From assembly GCF_001307275.1 (NCBI RefSeq), contig NZ_CP012831.1, positions 1,364,001-1,428,000 on the forward strand: a stretch of 64,000 bases of DNA, given 5' to 3'. Source of the stretch: Pseudomonas fluorescens. Its GTDB lineage: Bacteria; Pseudomonadota; Gammaproteobacteria; Pseudomonadales; Pseudomonadaceae. Within the stretch, counting starts at the first letter, position 1. The number at the start of each line of letters is the position of its first letter. This document shows, one piece after another, positions 37,969 to 47,813 of the stretch. The translations under genes and the position numbers were made by a program. A model generated the notes under the pieces. That model did not search any database. It was not told where the DNA came from and saw nothing but the letters and a program-made list of their open reading frames with translations.

Positions 37969-38154
37969 TCAAAACCGTGAAACACTCCTCATCGCATCCA
38001 CCAGATAGCGCATGGCGATGCGGTCGTTTTCCGACAACTCCCGATAGCGCTCCACCAGTCTCAATTCTTCAAGGCTGAGGCGGCGTGTCCTGCGCGGGTT
38101 GGTCAGGCCTGGAAAGATCCCCAGCATTTCGGTAATGCCCTGTATTTTTGTCAT
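37969..38154 (-). CDS. Small orphan protein, 61 residues
   Basis: The ATG at 38154 has AAGGA six bases upstream. The protein has a basic segment (NPRRTRRLSLEELRL) followed by a helix (VERYRELSENDRIAMRYLVDAM). The C-terminal part resembles the tails of some small phage-type regulators, but no DNA-binding motif is certain. It converges on the toxin gene and sits beside an AT-rich stretch. Confidence 0.55.
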   Translation of the reverse strand: MTKIQGITEMLGIFPGLTNPRRTRRLSLEELRLVERYRELSENDRIAMRYLVDAMRSVSRF

Positions 38155-38515
38155 GAGTTGTCCTTCTTTACGTCGAGGTTGACCTGATAGCGCCGTCTGA
38201 ACCCGGGTTAGATCGTCTATCACGCTAAAGAATAGGGAGGATTCAAAGCGTGAAAAGGGAGTTTTAGAGTAATTAGTCAAAAAATGCCGCAATCCTTATA
38301 AAAAAAGAAATAACTGTAAGAAAATTTGACCAAGCCACGCTTTCCTTGCTCTCAAAGCCTGTATTTCCCCTATGATTTTGCGCCTCGGTGAACCGATCCA
38401 GCTCTCAGGTATCTGTTCTAACGTTCGTCGCGTTTGGCCAAAGGCATGTCCGAACTCTTTTATCAGTCTTTGTTGCCAGGATCGGCGCGGGATTGTTTCG
38501 AGAAAGGTTGTATTT
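38155..38515. other. AT-rich intergenic stretch before opgD
   Basis: This 361-nt gap is clearly AT-richer than its surroundings, above all at 38220-38370 (many A and T runs). It should hold the opgD promoter, but I see no convincing -35/-10 pair, REP or terminator. An 83-residue open frame on the minus strand here looks accidental. The base composition suggests acquired DNA with the toxin-antitoxin pair. Confidence 0.5.
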
Positions 38516-40144
38516 ATGCACCGCAGGAATCTGCTCAAGGCCTCCATGGCCTTCGCCGCCTACACCGGGCTGTCGGCCTCCGGGCTCATGGCCGCTCGCG
38601 CCTGGGCCGCCGATCAGACTGCCGACGGCGAAGCCCGTCCCTTCGATTTCAACGGTTTGAAGGATCAGGCCCGGCGGCTGGCCGAAAGCCGCTACGTCGA
38701 CACCAAGCAAGTCCTGCCACCCACCCTGGCGCAAATGTCGCCGCTGCAGTTCAACGCCATCCAATACGACGTCAATCACTCGTTATGGAATGACCTGGAA
38801 GGGCGACAACTGGATGCACAGTTCTTCCATGTCGGCATGGGTTTCAAGCAGCCGGTGCGCATGTACAGCGTCGACCCGAAGACGCGTATGGCCCGTGAAG
38901 TGCACTTCCGTCCGGAACTGTTCAACTATGAGAAAACCACGGTCAACACCTCGCAACTGACGGGTGACCTGGGCTTCGCCGGCTTTCGTGTCTTCAAGGC
39001 GCCGGAGCTGGATCGACACGACATCGTTTCGTTCCTGGGGGCCAGCTATTTCCGCGCCGTGGATGCCAGCGGCCAGTACGGGCTGTCGGCTCGCGGCTTG
39101 GCCATCGACACTTATGCCAAGAAGCGGGAGGAATTCCCGGACTTCACCAAGTTCTGGTTCGAAACCCCGGACAAGAACAGCACCCGTTTCGTGGTCTACG
39201 CCCTGCTCGACTCCCCCAGCGCCACCGGTGCCTATCGGTTCGACATCGATTGCCAGCCGACCCGGGTAGTGATGGAGATCGACGCGCACATCAATGCCCG
39301 TACCGCCATCGAGCAACTGGGTATCGCCCCCATGACCAGCATGTTCAGCTGCGGTACCGTCGAACGGCGCATGTGCGACACCATTCACCCGCAAATCCAC
39401 GACTCCGACCGGCTGGCCATGTGGCGCGGCAATGGTGAGTGGGTCTGCCGTCCGTTGAACAACCCTGCCACCCTGCAATTCAATGCCTTCGCCGACAACA
39501 ACCCGAAAGGTTTCGGCCTGGTGCAGACCGACCACGACTTTGCCAGCTACCAAGACACCGTGGACTGGTACAGCAAGCGCCCAAGCCTGTGGGTCGAACC
39601 GACGACGGCGTGGGGCGAAGGCTCGGTGGACCTGCTGGAAATTCCTACCACCGGAGAGACCCTGGACAACATCGTCGCGTTCTGGACGCCGAAAAAACCG
39701 GTGGCCGCCGGTGATTCGCTGAACTATGGCTACAAGCTCTACTGGAGCGCGTTGCCGCCGGTCAGCACCGACCTGGCCCACGTCGACGCCACCCGTTCAG
39801 GCATGGGCGGTTTCATCGAAGGCTGGGCACCGGGCGAGCATTACCCGACCGTCTGGGCACGTCGTTTCGCCGTGGACTTCAGCGGCGGCGGCCTCGATCA
39901 ACTGCCGCCGGGCACCGGCATCGAACCGGTGGTGACCTGCTCCCACGGCGAAGTGAAGGACTTCAATGTGTTGGTGCTGGATGCGATCAAGGGCTACCGC
40001 ATTACCTTCGACTGGTACCCGACCGACGACCGGGTGGACCCGGTGCAGATGCGCCTGTTCATTCGCACCAAGGACCGCACCTTGAGCGAGACCTGGTTGT
40101 ACCAGTACTTCCCGCCGGCACCGGATAAGCGCAAGTATCCCTGA
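38516..40144 (+). CDS. opgD: Periplasmic glucan biosynthesis protein OpgD
   Basis: This is a 542-residue protein of the OpgG/OpgD family, involved in making the branched osmoregulated periplasmic glucans. The N-terminus is a Tat signal ([20 protein letters not shown]...ARA). Family blocks seen are [40 protein letters not shown] and [14 protein letters not shown]. The start is the ATG at 38516, which gives the twin-arginine signal directly. Full length. Confidence 0.93.
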   Translation: MHRRNLLKASMAFAAYTGLSASGLMAARAWAADQTADGEARPFDFNGLKDQARRLAESRYVDTKQVLPPTLAQMSPLQFNAIQYDVNHSLWNDLEGRQLDAQFFHVGMGFKQPVRMYSVDPKTRMAREVHFRPELFNYEKTTVNTSQLTGDLGFAGFRVFKAPELDRHDIVSFLGASYFRAVDASGQYGLSARGLAIDTYAKKREEFPDFTKFWFETPDKNSTRFVVYALLDSPSATGAYRFDIDCQPTRVVMEIDAHINARTAIEQLGIAPMTSMFSCGTVERRMCDTIHPQIHDSDRLAMWRGNGEWVCRPLNNPATLQFNAFADNNPKGFGLVQTDHDFASYQDTVDWYSKRPSLWVEPTTAWGEGSVDLLEIPTTGETLDNIVAFWTPKKPVAAGDSLNYGYKLYWSALPPVSTDLAHVDATRSGMGGFIEGWAPGEHYPTVWARRFAVDFSGGGLDQLPPGTGIEPVVTCSHGEVKDFNVLVLDAIKGYRITFDWYPTDDRVDPVQMRLFIRTKDRTLSETWLYQYFPPAPDKRKYP

Positions 40145-40170
40145 CAGGGATCGGGTGCCTGGGCTGGCCC

Positions 40171-40238
40171 TATCGCGAGCAAGCTCGCTCCCACAGTAGA
40201 TTGATGTTCTACCCTGTGGGAGCGGGCTTGCTCGCGAA
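40171..40238. repeat. Two REP arms in tail-to-tail order
   Basis: TATCGCGAGCAAGCTCGCTC (from 40171) and CCCTGTGGGAGCGGGCTTGC (from 40212) are placed in the opposite relative order from the usual pair. The first arm has an intact IS110 target; the second carries a G substitution. Confidence 0.88.
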
Positions 40239-40272
40239 GACGGCAGCACAGGCACCAGCGATTTCAGAGATG

Positions 40273-40309
40273 AAAAAGCCCCGGCCAATGACGACCGGGG
40301 CTTTTTGTT
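40273..40309. terminator. Bidirectional terminator between opgD and the OYE gene
   Basis: The stem AAAAAGCCCCGG/CCGGGGCTTTTT has a ten-base loop and T/A runs on both sides. It serves two converging genes. Confidence 0.92.
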
Positions 40310-40320
40310 TTATCGGGCAC

Positions 40321-41427
40321 TCAATCGCGCAAATCCGACTCATGAATCGGCTGGTCCCGATGCGTGGCCCGCTGGTACTGCGCCGGCCACGTGGCCTTGC
40401 GGCCGCCCAGGTCATCATCGGCATGCAGGGCCCAGTACGGATCGCGCAACAATTCGCGGGCCAGGAAAATGATGTCGGCCTGGCAGGTGCGCAGGATGTG
40501 TTCGGCCTGGGCCGGTTCGGTGATCATGCCGACGGTGCCGGTGGCGATTTCCGACTCCTTGCGCACCCGCTCGGCGAAGCGTGTCTGGTAACCCGGGCCG
40601 GTGGGGATTTCAGCATTGGCGGCCGTGCCGCCCGATGACACGTCGATCAGGTCCACCCCCAGCGCCCTGAAGCGCCGCGCCAGCTCCACGGTTTCATCCG
40701 GGTTCCAACCGTCCTCGACCCAATCGGTGGCGGAGACGCGAACGAACACCGGCAGCTCTTGCGGCCATACGGCCCGGATCGCTTCAGTGACTTGCAGCAC
40801 CAGGCGGATGCGGTTCTCGAACGAGCCGCCGTACTGATCGCGCCGCTGATTGCTCAAGGGCGACAGGAACTGATGCAGCAGATAACCATGGGCCGCGTGG
40901 ACCTCGACCACCTTGAAACCGGCCGTGAGGGCGCGCTTGGCCGAATCCACGAAGGCCTGGATGACTCCGGCGATCTGCCCTTCGTCCAACTGCACCGGCT
41001 GGGTGTGTTGCGGGTCGAAGGCAATCGGCGACGGACCGACCGGCACCCAGCCGCCATCCGCCGGTTTGACGCTGCCATGCTTGCCCAGCCAAGGTCGCCA
41101 GGTGCTGGCCTTGCGCCCGGCATGGGCCAGCTGTATGCCCGGCACGGCGCCTTGGGCGGTGATGAACCGGGTGATGCGTTGCAAGGGTTCGATCTGTTCA
41201 TCGTTCCACAGCCCCAGATCCTGGGCAGTGATACGACCGTCGGCGGTCACGGCGGTGGCTTCGGTGAACACCAGGCCGGCACCGCCCACGGCGCGGCTGC
41301 CCAAGTGCACCAGGTGCCAATCGTTGGCCAGGCCATCGGTGCTCGAATACTGGCACATCGGCGATACCGCGATGCGATTGGGCAGGGTCAATTGGCGAAG
41401 GGTATAGGGTTCCAGCAGCAGACTCAT
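40321..41427 (-). CDS. NADH:flavin oxidoreductase, Old Yellow Enzyme family (YqjM/XenA class)
   Basis: This 368-residue FMN enzyme has the class III OYE features: NRIAVSPMCQYSS with the redox-tuning Cys, EATAVTADGRIT, the active-site HAGRKAS, VEVHAAHGYLLHQFLSPLSNQRRDQYGGS and the C-terminal FLARELLRDPYWAL. It should reduce activated alkenes with NAD(P)H; the natural substrate is not known. It is monocistronic and ends at a shared terminator with opgD. Confidence 0.9.
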   Translation of the reverse strand: MSLLLEPYTLRQLTLPNRIAVSPMCQYSSTDGLANDWHLVHLGSRAVGGAGLVFTEATAVTADGRITAQDLGLWNDEQIEPLQRITRFITAQGAVPGIQLAHAGRKASTWRPWLGKHGSVKPADGGWVPVGPSPIAFDPQHTQPVQLDEGQIAGVIQAFVDSAKRALTAGFKVVEVHAAHGYLLHQFLSPLSNQRRDQYGGSFENRIRLVLQVTEAIRAVWPQELPVFVRVSATDWVEDGWNPDETVELARRFRALGVDLIDVSSGGTAANAEIPTGPGYQTRFAERVRKESEIATGTVGMITEPAQAEHILRTCQADIIFLARELLRDPYWALHADDDLGGRKATWPAQYQRATHRDQPIHESDLRD

Positions 41428-41636
41428 GGGGCACCTCTCGAATCAGTGGGCAGGCTCCAGGGTTCTGTTTGAAAAGTCGACGAGTGACAAGAAGGTGCAA
41501 CACCCGCCCCCGCGGGCAAAAAATTCGACAAGACGTCACAAGGGCTATCAAGCAGTGCTTAGAGCCTAGTCGACAACCCGGGAGGCGGGAGGGTTCAGAA
41601 CTTAAAAACCGACGGTGTGACGCAATGGCGTACCCC
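41428..41636. other. Upstream region of the OYE gene
   Basis: This 209-nt segment lies between the OYE start and the REP pair at 41637. I see no gene, and no clear promoter or operator, in it. Confidence 0.4.
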
Positions 41637-41746
41637 TGTGGCGAGGGAGCTTGCTCCCGCTGGACGCGCCAGCGTCCCCTTGCGATGTGATGGCTGAAGT
41701 TCAGGGGGCCGCTTCGCAGCCCAGCGGGAGCAAGCTCCCTCGCCAC
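41637..41746. repeat. REP pair, GAGGGAGCTTGCTCCC type
   Basis: Inverted arms GTGGCGAGGGAGCTTGCTCC and complement lie just downstream of recJ. Confidence 0.9.
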
Positions 41747-41759
41747 GAAGACCCGTCGG

Positions 41760-43469
41760 CTAGCGCGGTTCGATATGGGCAATCATCAACTGCACCGTTT
41801 CCTGGCCGCGGAACTCGTTGAGGTCGAGCTTGTAGGCCAGTTCCACCCAGCGCACGGTAGGGTTGGGCCAGATCTCGCGGTCGATGCCGAAGGCGATGCC
41901 GTCGAGCTTCACCGAGCCGCACTCGCTCTTGAGAATGACCTTCAGGTGCCGTTCGCCCACCACCCGTTGTTCGACCAACTGGAACACACCATGGAACATC
42001 GGTTCCGGGAAATGCTGGCCCCAGGGACCGGCATGGCGCAGCGCCCGGGCCAGCTCGAGGTGGAACTCCTCCACCGCCAGGGTGCCATCCGACAACAACC
42101 GGCCGGTCAGGTCTTCTTCGCGCAATTGCCGGCGCACTTCCGCGTCGAACGCTTCGGCGAACAACGGAAAATTCGCTTCCGGCAACGTCAGCCCCGCCGC
42201 CATGGCGTGACCGCCGTACTTGCTGATCAGGGTCGGATGCTGCGCCGCCACCACGCTCAGCGCATCGCGAATGTGAAAACCCGGTACCGAGCGCCCCGAA
42301 CCCTTGAGCAAACCGTCCCCGGCATCGGCAAAGGCGATGGTCGGGCGGAAATAGCGCTCTTTCATTCGCGAGGCGAGAATGCCGATGACCCCTTGGTGCC
42401 ACTGCGGGTCGAAGAGGCACAAACCGAATGGCATCGACTCCACTGGCAGGTCCTTGAGCTGAGCCAGGGCTTCACGCTGCATGCCCTGCTCGATGGACTT
42501 GCGGTCCTGGTTCATGCCGTCCAGTTGCGCCGCCATCTCCCGCGCCAGGGCCGGGTCGTCGGTGAGCAGGCATTCGATGCCCAGGCTCATGTCGTCCAGG
42601 CGCCCTGCCGCATTCAGACGTGGCCCGAGGATAAATCCGAGGTCGGTGGAGGTAATCCGTGACGCGTCGCGCTTGGCCACTTCCAGGATCGCCTTGATGC
42701 CGGGCCGGGCGCGTCCGGCGCGAATCCGTTCCAGGCCCTGGTGCACCAGGATCCGGTTATTCGCGTCCAGGGGCACTACGTCGGCCACGCTGCCCAGGGC
42801 CACCAGGTCGAGCAATTCGCCGATGTTCGGCTGGGGGGTGCTGGCATACCACCCCAGGCTGCGCAGACGCGCCCGCAGAGCCATCAGCACATAAAAAATC
42901 ACCCCGACACCGGCCAGGGCCTTGCTCGGGAATTCGCAACCCGGCTGGTTCGGATTGACAATGGCATCGGCCGCCGGCAATTCGAGGCCTGGCAAGTGGT
43001 GGTCGGTGACCAGTACCTGGAGCCCCGCCGCTTTCGCCGCCGCCACGCCTTCCACGCTGGAGATGCCGTTATCCACGGTGATCAGCAACTGCGGTGCGCG
43101 GGCCAGGGCGACTTCGACGATTTCCGGGGTCAGCCCGTAGCCATATTCGAAGCGATTGGGCACCAGGTAATCGACATGGGCTGCACCGAGCAGGCGCAAC
43201 CCGAGCATCCCCACGGTGCTGGCGGTCGCGCCATCGGCATCGAAGTCACCCACGATCAGGATGCGCTGGCGCTGCTCCAATGCCGTCACCAACAGATCCA
43301 CCGCGGCGTCGATCCCCTTGAGCTGCTGAAAGGGAATCAGGCGCGCCAGGCTCTTGTCCAGTTCAGCCTCGGACTGTACGCCGCGTGCCGCGTACAGGCG
43401 CGTCAAGAGGGGCGGCAGGTCACCGAGAAATGGCAGGGTGTCGGGCAGTTGGCGGGGTTCTATGCGCAT
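41760..43469 (-). CDS. recJ: Single-stranded-DNA-specific exonuclease RecJ
   Basis: This is a 569-residue 5'-3' exonuclease for recombination and repair. Catalytic blocks of the DHH phosphoesterase family are present: VGDFDADGATAS, TVDNGISS, VTDHHLPG and GVGVIFYVL. The DHHA1 motif GGHAMAAGLTL follows, and then an OB-fold C-terminal domain. Normal length. Confidence 0.95.
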   Translation of the reverse strand: MRIEPRQLPDTLPFLGDLPPLLTRLYAARGVQSEAELDKSLARLIPFQQLKGIDAAVDLLVTALEQRQRILIVGDFDADGATASTVGMLGLRLLGAAHVDYLVPNRFEYGYGLTPEIVEVALARAPQLLITVDNGISSVEGVAAAKAAGLQVLVTDHHLPGLELPAADAIVNPNQPGCEFPSKALAGVGVIFYVLMALRARLRSLGWYASTPQPNIGELLDLVALGSVADVVPLDANNRILVHQGLERIRAGRARPGIKAILEVAKRDASRITSTDLGFILGPRLNAAGRLDDMSLGIECLLTDDPALAREMAAQLDGMNQDRKSIEQGMQREALAQLKDLPVESMPFGLCLFDPQWHQGVIGILASRMKERYFRPTIAFADAGDGLLKGSGRSVPGFHIRDALSVVAAQHPTLISKYGGHAMAAGLTLPEANFPLFAEAFDAEVRRQLREEDLTGRLLSDGTLAVEEFHLELARALRHAGPWGQHFPEPMFHGVFQLVEQRVVGERHLKVILKSECGSVKLDGIAFGIDREIWPNPTVRWVELAYKLDLNEFRGQETVQLMIAHIEPR

Positions 43470-43520
43470 GGGGTGACGACATTTCTCTGGATAATCGTGA
43501 AAATTCTGGCAGGGAGCTTG

Positions 43521-43610
43521 TGTGGGAGCGAGCTTGCTCGCGAAAGCGGCGGCACATTCAACATAAATGCAAACTGATCTACCGTATTCGCGAGCAAGCT
43601 CGCTCCCACA
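43521..43610. repeat. REP pair, GTGGGAGCGAGCTTGCTCGCGA type
   Basis: Inverted REP arms lie between recJ and yaeQ; both have intact IS110 target copies. Confidence 0.9.
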
Positions 43611-43636
43611 ATGAGTTCACTTGATGCCGGGGCGGT

Positions 43637-44179
43637 TCAACCACGCTCGCCCAGCAACCATTGCAGCTGGACTTCATGCTGGCCACGGTCGTCGGTCACG
43701 AAAATCGTGCCCTCGCTGATCATCACATCCCACTTGATCACCCGGGGCATGTCCTGGGCCAGGGTTTCGAGCACGTCCTGGGGCACGGCGGCGATGTTGA
43801 CGTTCTTCAGGTTCTTGACCGCCGGGATCACCTTGCCTTCCCACACCCGCAGGCTGCCATAGGCCAGCAGGCTGGTGCGCTCGGTCCGGCGCGAGCACCA
43901 GGTCAGGCGATCGGCATCCGGCTGGCCGACTTCGATCCAGTGCAACACACGGTCATCCAGGCTTTTTTCCCACAGCGCAGGTTCATCGACGTCTGACAGA
44001 CCACGACCAAATGCCAGCAGCTCGTTGTACCAGAACGCGTAGGCCAGCAGGCGCACGGTCATGCGCTCTTCGGTTTCCGAAGGGTGGCGGGCGATGGTCT
44101 GCTTCACATTCTCGTACACATTGCGGTCGAGGTCGGTGAGGTTCAGTTCAAACTTGTAGGTCGTGGACGGCTGGGCCAT
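43637..44179 (-). CDS. yaeQ: YaeQ family protein
   Basis: This is a 180-residue protein of the YaeQ family, which has a PD-(D/E)XK-like nuclease fold. Seen are YKFELNLTDLDRNVYENVKQTIARHPSETEERMTVRLLAYAFWY and LAYGSLRVWEGKVIPAVKNLKNVNIAAVP. Its biological role is not settled. The start is the ATG at 44179; the much longer frame is a shadow of the CoA transferase gene. It is divergent from that gene. Confidence 0.9.
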   Translation of the reverse strand: MAQPSTTYKFELNLTDLDRNVYENVKQTIARHPSETEERMTVRLLAYAFWYNELLAFGRGLSDVDEPALWEKSLDDRVLHWIEVGQPDADRLTWCSRRTERTSLLAYGSLRVWEGKVIPAVKNLKNVNIAAVPQDVLETLAQDMPRVIKWDVMISEGTIFVTDDRGQHEVQLQWLLGERG

Positions 44180-44326
44180 GAACGGGCTTCTTGATACGAG
44201 GAAAGGCGGCAAGTCTAACCGATGACGCGGGCAATCCACGAATTGCCGACCATCAACCTGCGGCGACCGGCCCTGGCCTATGATAAAACGCTCTATTCGT
44301 TCTGCCTTTGTCCTACAGGATCCGCC

Positions 44327-45526
44327 ATGTCGCTTACTGCCAAACCCCTTGCCGGCGTCAAAGTCATCGAACTGGGTACCTTGATCGCCGGGCCCTTCGC
44401 CTCGCGCATCTGCGGCGAATTCGGTGCCGATGTCATCAAGGTCGAATCGCCCGACGGCGGTGATCCACTGCGCAAGTGGCGCAAGCTGTACGAAGGCACC
44501 TCGTTGTGGTGGTTCGTCCAGGCACGCAACAAGAAATCCCTGACCTTGAACCTCAAGCACCCCGAAGGCCTGGCGATCCTGAAAAAACTGCTCGGCGAGG
44601 CCGACATCCTGATCGAAAACTTTCGCCCCGGCGTGTTGGAGAAGCTCGGCCTGGGCTGGGAGGTGCTGCATGCACTGAACCCGAAACTGGTGATGGTGCG
44701 GCTTTCGGGCTTCGGCCAGACCGGGCCGATGAAAGACCAGCCGGGGTTTGGCGCGGTGGGCGAATCCATGGGCGGCCTGCGCTACATCACCGGGTTCGAA
44801 GACCGCCCACCGGTGCGCACCGGGATTTCCATCGGCGACTCCATCGCCGCCCTCTGGGGGGTGATTGGCGCATTGATGGCCCTGCGTCACCGGGAGATCA
44901 ACGGCGGCACCGGACAAGTGGTGGACGTGGCCTTGTACGAGGCGATTTTCGCCATGATGGAAAGCATGGTGCCGGAGTTCGACGTGTTCGGTTTCATCCG
45001 CGAGCGCACCGGCAATATCATGCCCGGCATCACCCCCTCGTCCATCCACACCAGCGCCGATGGCAAGCACGTGCAGATTGGCGCCAACGGCGATGCGATC
45101 TTCAAGCGTTTCATGCAGATCATCGGCCGTGACGACCTGGCCAATGACCCGCAACTGGCCAGCAATGATGGCCGTGACAGCCGGCGTGACGAGCTGTACG
45201 GGGTCATCGATCGCTGGGTCAACGCGCTGCCGCTCGATAGCGTTATCGACCAACTGAACCAGGCCGGGGTGCCGGCCAGTCGGATCTTCAGCGCCGAGGA
45301 TATGTTCAGCGACCCGCAGTTCCTCGCCCGTGAGATGTTCCTGCAGGCCAAGCTGCCGGACGGCAAGGCGTTCAAGATGCCGGGGATCATACCGAAGCTC
45401 TCCGACACCCCGGGCACCTGCGAATGGGTCGGGCCGGCACTGGGTGAACACAACGCACAAGTGCTCGGTGAGCTGGGCTACGACCCACAGCAGATCGCCA
45501 AACTGCGCAGCGACGGCGCCATTTGA
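44327..45526 (+). CDS. CaiB/BaiF-family (class III) CoA transferase
   Basis: This is a 399-residue enzyme. The N-terminal IELGTLIAGPFASRICGEFGADVIKVESPDGGDPLRKW contains the family block, and the catalytic Asp is probably the one in QVVDVALYEA, by family position. It moves CoA between carboxylic acids; the acid is unknown. The start is the ATG at 44327 (MSLTAKPLAGVKV). Confidence 0.9.
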   Translation: MSLTAKPLAGVKVIELGTLIAGPFASRICGEFGADVIKVESPDGGDPLRKWRKLYEGTSLWWFVQARNKKSLTLNLKHPEGLAILKKLLGEADILIENFRPGVLEKLGLGWEVLHALNPKLVMVRLSGFGQTGPMKDQPGFGAVGESMGGLRYITGFEDRPPVRTGISIGDSIAALWGVIGALMALRHREINGGTGQVVDVALYEAIFAMMESMVPEFDVFGFIRERTGNIMPGITPSSIHTSADGKHVQIGANGDAIFKRFMQIIGRDDLANDPQLASNDGRDSRRDELYGVIDRWVNALPLDSVIDQLNQAGVPASRIFSAEDMFSDPQFLAREMFLQAKLPDGKAFKMPGIIPKLSDTPGTCEWVGPALGEHNAQVLGELGYDPQQIAKLRSDGAI

Positions 45527-45560
45527 AGCACTGCAGGGAGGCAGTCACTGGAGATCAAAC

Positions 45561-45649
45561 CGTGGGAGCGAGCTTGCTCGCGATAGCGTCAGATCAGCCG
45601 CATCGATCTCGACTGACACTCCGCTATCGCGAGCAAGCTCGCTCCCACA
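45561..45649. repeat. REP pair, GTGGGAGCGAGCTTGCTCGCGAT type
   Basis: Inverted REP arms lie downstream of the CoA transferase gene, both with intact IS110 target copies. With the terminator at 45705 it accounts for most of the 45527-45853 gap, where I see nothing else. Confidence 0.9.
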
Positions 45650-45704
45650 AAAGCGTCCTGCGCCCGACAGAACACACCAAAAAACATAAACGCCGGGCAA
45701 AAAG

Positions 45705-45738
45705 AAACCCCGAGAAGTGGGGAGACGACTCGGGGTTA
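45705..45738 (-). terminator. Rho-independent terminator for the DUF3509 gene
   Basis: The stem AACCCCGAG/CTCGGGGTT, read leftward, is followed by TCTTTTT. It lies about 115 nt beyond the stop of the DUF3509 gene. Confidence 0.75.
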
Positions 45739-45853
45739 AACGTGACCATTCAAGGTCCGTACAACAAGCGACAAGCACCGGAGCACAATGCTCGCTCTTG
45801 CTGGTAAAGGGTCTGACTGGTCAAGGCGTAGGAAGGTTCCCACAAAAGCCCAG

Positions 45854-46141
45854 TCAATTCGCCGCGACCATGACCTTGTCGCGCGCCAGATTGCGCAGCG
45901 CCGCAATCACACAGGGCTCCAGGCGCCCCTCGGCAATCAGCACATCGCGATGCAGGCCATCGACTACGTCCGTCAACTGACGCTTGTCGGTCAATTGGGC
46001 CTGATTGAACACTCGCTCGACCATGATGACCCCGCTGGCATTCTTCAGCGTCACCCGGCATTCGCCCTTGGCGCCGGAGGGAGTCAGCGAGACCTGATAC
46101 GGGCTCAAGGCTTCATTCAGCAATAGGCTGATACTTTCCAT
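45854..46141 (-). CDS. DUF3509 family protein
   Basis: This is a 95-residue protein of a small family confined largely to pseudomonads. The pattern MESISLLLNEALSPYQVSLTPSG, VTLKNASGVIMVERVFNQAQLTDKRQL and a C-terminal helix is typical of DUF3509. No signal peptide or catalytic motif is seen. The start is the ATG at 46141; the longer frame is unrelated sequence. Function unknown. Confidence 0.78.
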   Translation of the reverse strand: MESISLLLNEALSPYQVSLTPSGAKGECRVTLKNASGVIMVERVFNQAQLTDKRQLTDVVDGLHRDVLIAEGRLEPCVIAALRNLARDKVMVAAN

Positions 46142-46304
46142 TCGCTCACCCTTCAATAGTCCGAAACAACTGCATGTGCACAGTAAATGACCGTGGGCCG
46201 CAGCAGAAAGTTCGTCAGCGCACCGAACCGGCATGCCTTCAACCTGTTCAACCGAGCATGCGCGTCCAATATGACAGGCAAACAACAACGCTCTGCGAGA
46301 GCCG
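46142..46304. other. Gap between the truncated sensor and the DUF3509 gene
   Basis: This 163-nt gap was checked for leftover kinase sequence in all frames on the minus strand. I see no histidine-kinase or HATPase motif. It probably carries the DUF3509 promoter. Confidence 0.5.
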
Positions 46305-47693
46305 TTACGAGGTGACGGCCGGCTCAGACAGGCCCCTGTCGCAACGACGCCACCGCCGCCCGACATCGGTCCAGCCACCCAGAATGCCGCGCAGCTGCCC
46401 ATCAGCCCCATAGAACGGCACCGACCAATGATAGATTTCCCGCAATCCGCCGCTGAACATCAATTGCCGGTCGACGAATCGAGATTGGCCGGTGCGCAAT
46501 TGCTCCATCACTTCCCCGTGCAGCAGCTCGGCGGTGGCCGGCGGGAATGATGCCGAGTCGGTAAGCCGCGTGCCCCGCAGTTTTTCGAAGCGGGTCGCAA
46601 ACTGGTCTTCATAGCTTTTGTTGCACATGATCAGGCGCCCTTCCAGATCACAGATAAAAATCGGGTCGGGAATGGCATCCATCAAGGCCCGCTGGAGCAT
46701 CAACTGGTCCTTGAGGACCGCTTCGGCCTTGAGGCGTTGGTCGATCTGTATCTGCAGGCGGCGGTTCCACAGCAGGGACAAGAGACCAAACACCACGACC
46801 ACGGTCACACACCAGTAACCCCAGCGGGACATCCGCTCCCAGATCGATGGCGCCTGGACGGGCGTAGCACCGGCCATCCATTTCGAACGCAGTGCACGCA
46901 TGTCCTCGGCGGGGAAGGCTTCCAGCGCTTTATTCAAGATACTCAACAGCACGGTCAGGTCCTGGCGCACTGCCAGGTAGTCCGGTTCCCACTTGCCCTC
47001 AAGGCCGCTGCCGACCTGCAACTGCCCGGCGGGATAGAGATGCACCCCGGTTTCATTTTCGATGGTGGCATAAGCTTCCCGGCTCTCCACCAACGCCCGC
47101 GCCTCGCCAAAGGTCTTGGTCGTACGCAATTTGATCGCCGGGTAATCGCGCCTGATTTCCGCCTCCAATGCATGCCGTGCCGGCAGTGCCAGGACCTTCC
47201 CTTCGAGCTGCTCCAGCGAATGGAGGGACGATTCCCCGTCACGGCCGACGAATACCCAACCGGAACCCCCGAATGCATGGCTGAAACTCAGGAAGTCCCG
47301 ACGTTCTTCATTCATCGCCAGCAGGGTCGTCATGTCGGCCTCGCCATTCTCCAGCATTGTCAGCAACTCGCCGGGGGAGAACGATTCACGATGCACGAAC
47401 TCAAGGCCGGTCATGTGCGCGATGCGCTGGAGAACGTCGTGGTTCAGCCCATTCCACTGCCCCTGTTCGTTCTTGAACAGGTACAACGGAAACTGCATCG
47501 TGGCCACGATGACCCGGGGGTTCTCCTTGATCCACTTCAACTCCTGCGCGTCCAGCACCAGCCGTTCGCCAGGGTTGGGCGGTGGCGTTTCGAAAGCCGC
47601 CAGCGGCGCCGCGTTGCCTCCCTGCGTCCAGTACATCAGGGCCAGGCCCATTACCCAGCCCAGGGCCGGTTTGCCTTTGATAAAAAACGACAT
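46305..47693 (-). pseudogene. BvgS/EvgS-like sensor lacking its kinase domains (truncated, possibly decayed)
   Basis: A 462-residue product. A signal segment is followed by a periplasmic substrate-binding-type (Venus flytrap) domain (WIKENPRVIVATMQFPLYLFKNEQGQWNGLNHDVLQRIA), a transmembrane segment (WGYWCVTVVVVFGLLSLLW) and one PAS domain (LQRALMDAIPDPIFICDLEGRLIMCNKSYEDQFA). In this family a histidine kinase, ATPase and receiver should follow. Here the frame ends soon after GGWTDVGRRWRRCD, with an Arg/Cys-rich tail, and only 163 nt separate it from the next gene. The start at 47693 (AAGGA seven bases upstream) is preferred to two earlier ATGs. It may be a decayed kinase or a free-standing receptor. 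Confidence 0.72.
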
Positions 47694-47765
47694 CTGCATT
47701 TCCTTCGAGATGACTCGCCCATCCCTCCAAGGGCGAAAACCCGGCCAGTTTGGCATGCAGAAACA

Positions 47766-47792
47766 AGAAAGCCCGTCAGGAGACGGGCTTCA
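47766..47792 (-). terminator. Rho-independent terminator after thrC
   Basis: The stem GAAGCCCGTC/GACGGGCTTTC with a four- to five-base loop, read leftward, lies 22 nt after the thrC stop and is followed by TTGTTT. Confidence 0.88.
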
Positions 47793-47813
47793 AAATGTGA
47801 CAGGTTTACCCGG

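Noticed and set aside
38296..38547. An 83-residue minus-strand frame in the AT-rich stretch
   Set aside because: No ribosome site, overlaps the opgD start, and its sequence looks random. Kept as intergenic.
43637..45460. A 607-residue version of yaeQ
   Set aside because: The first 427 residues are an antisense shadow of the CoA transferase gene; the real start is the ATG at 44179.
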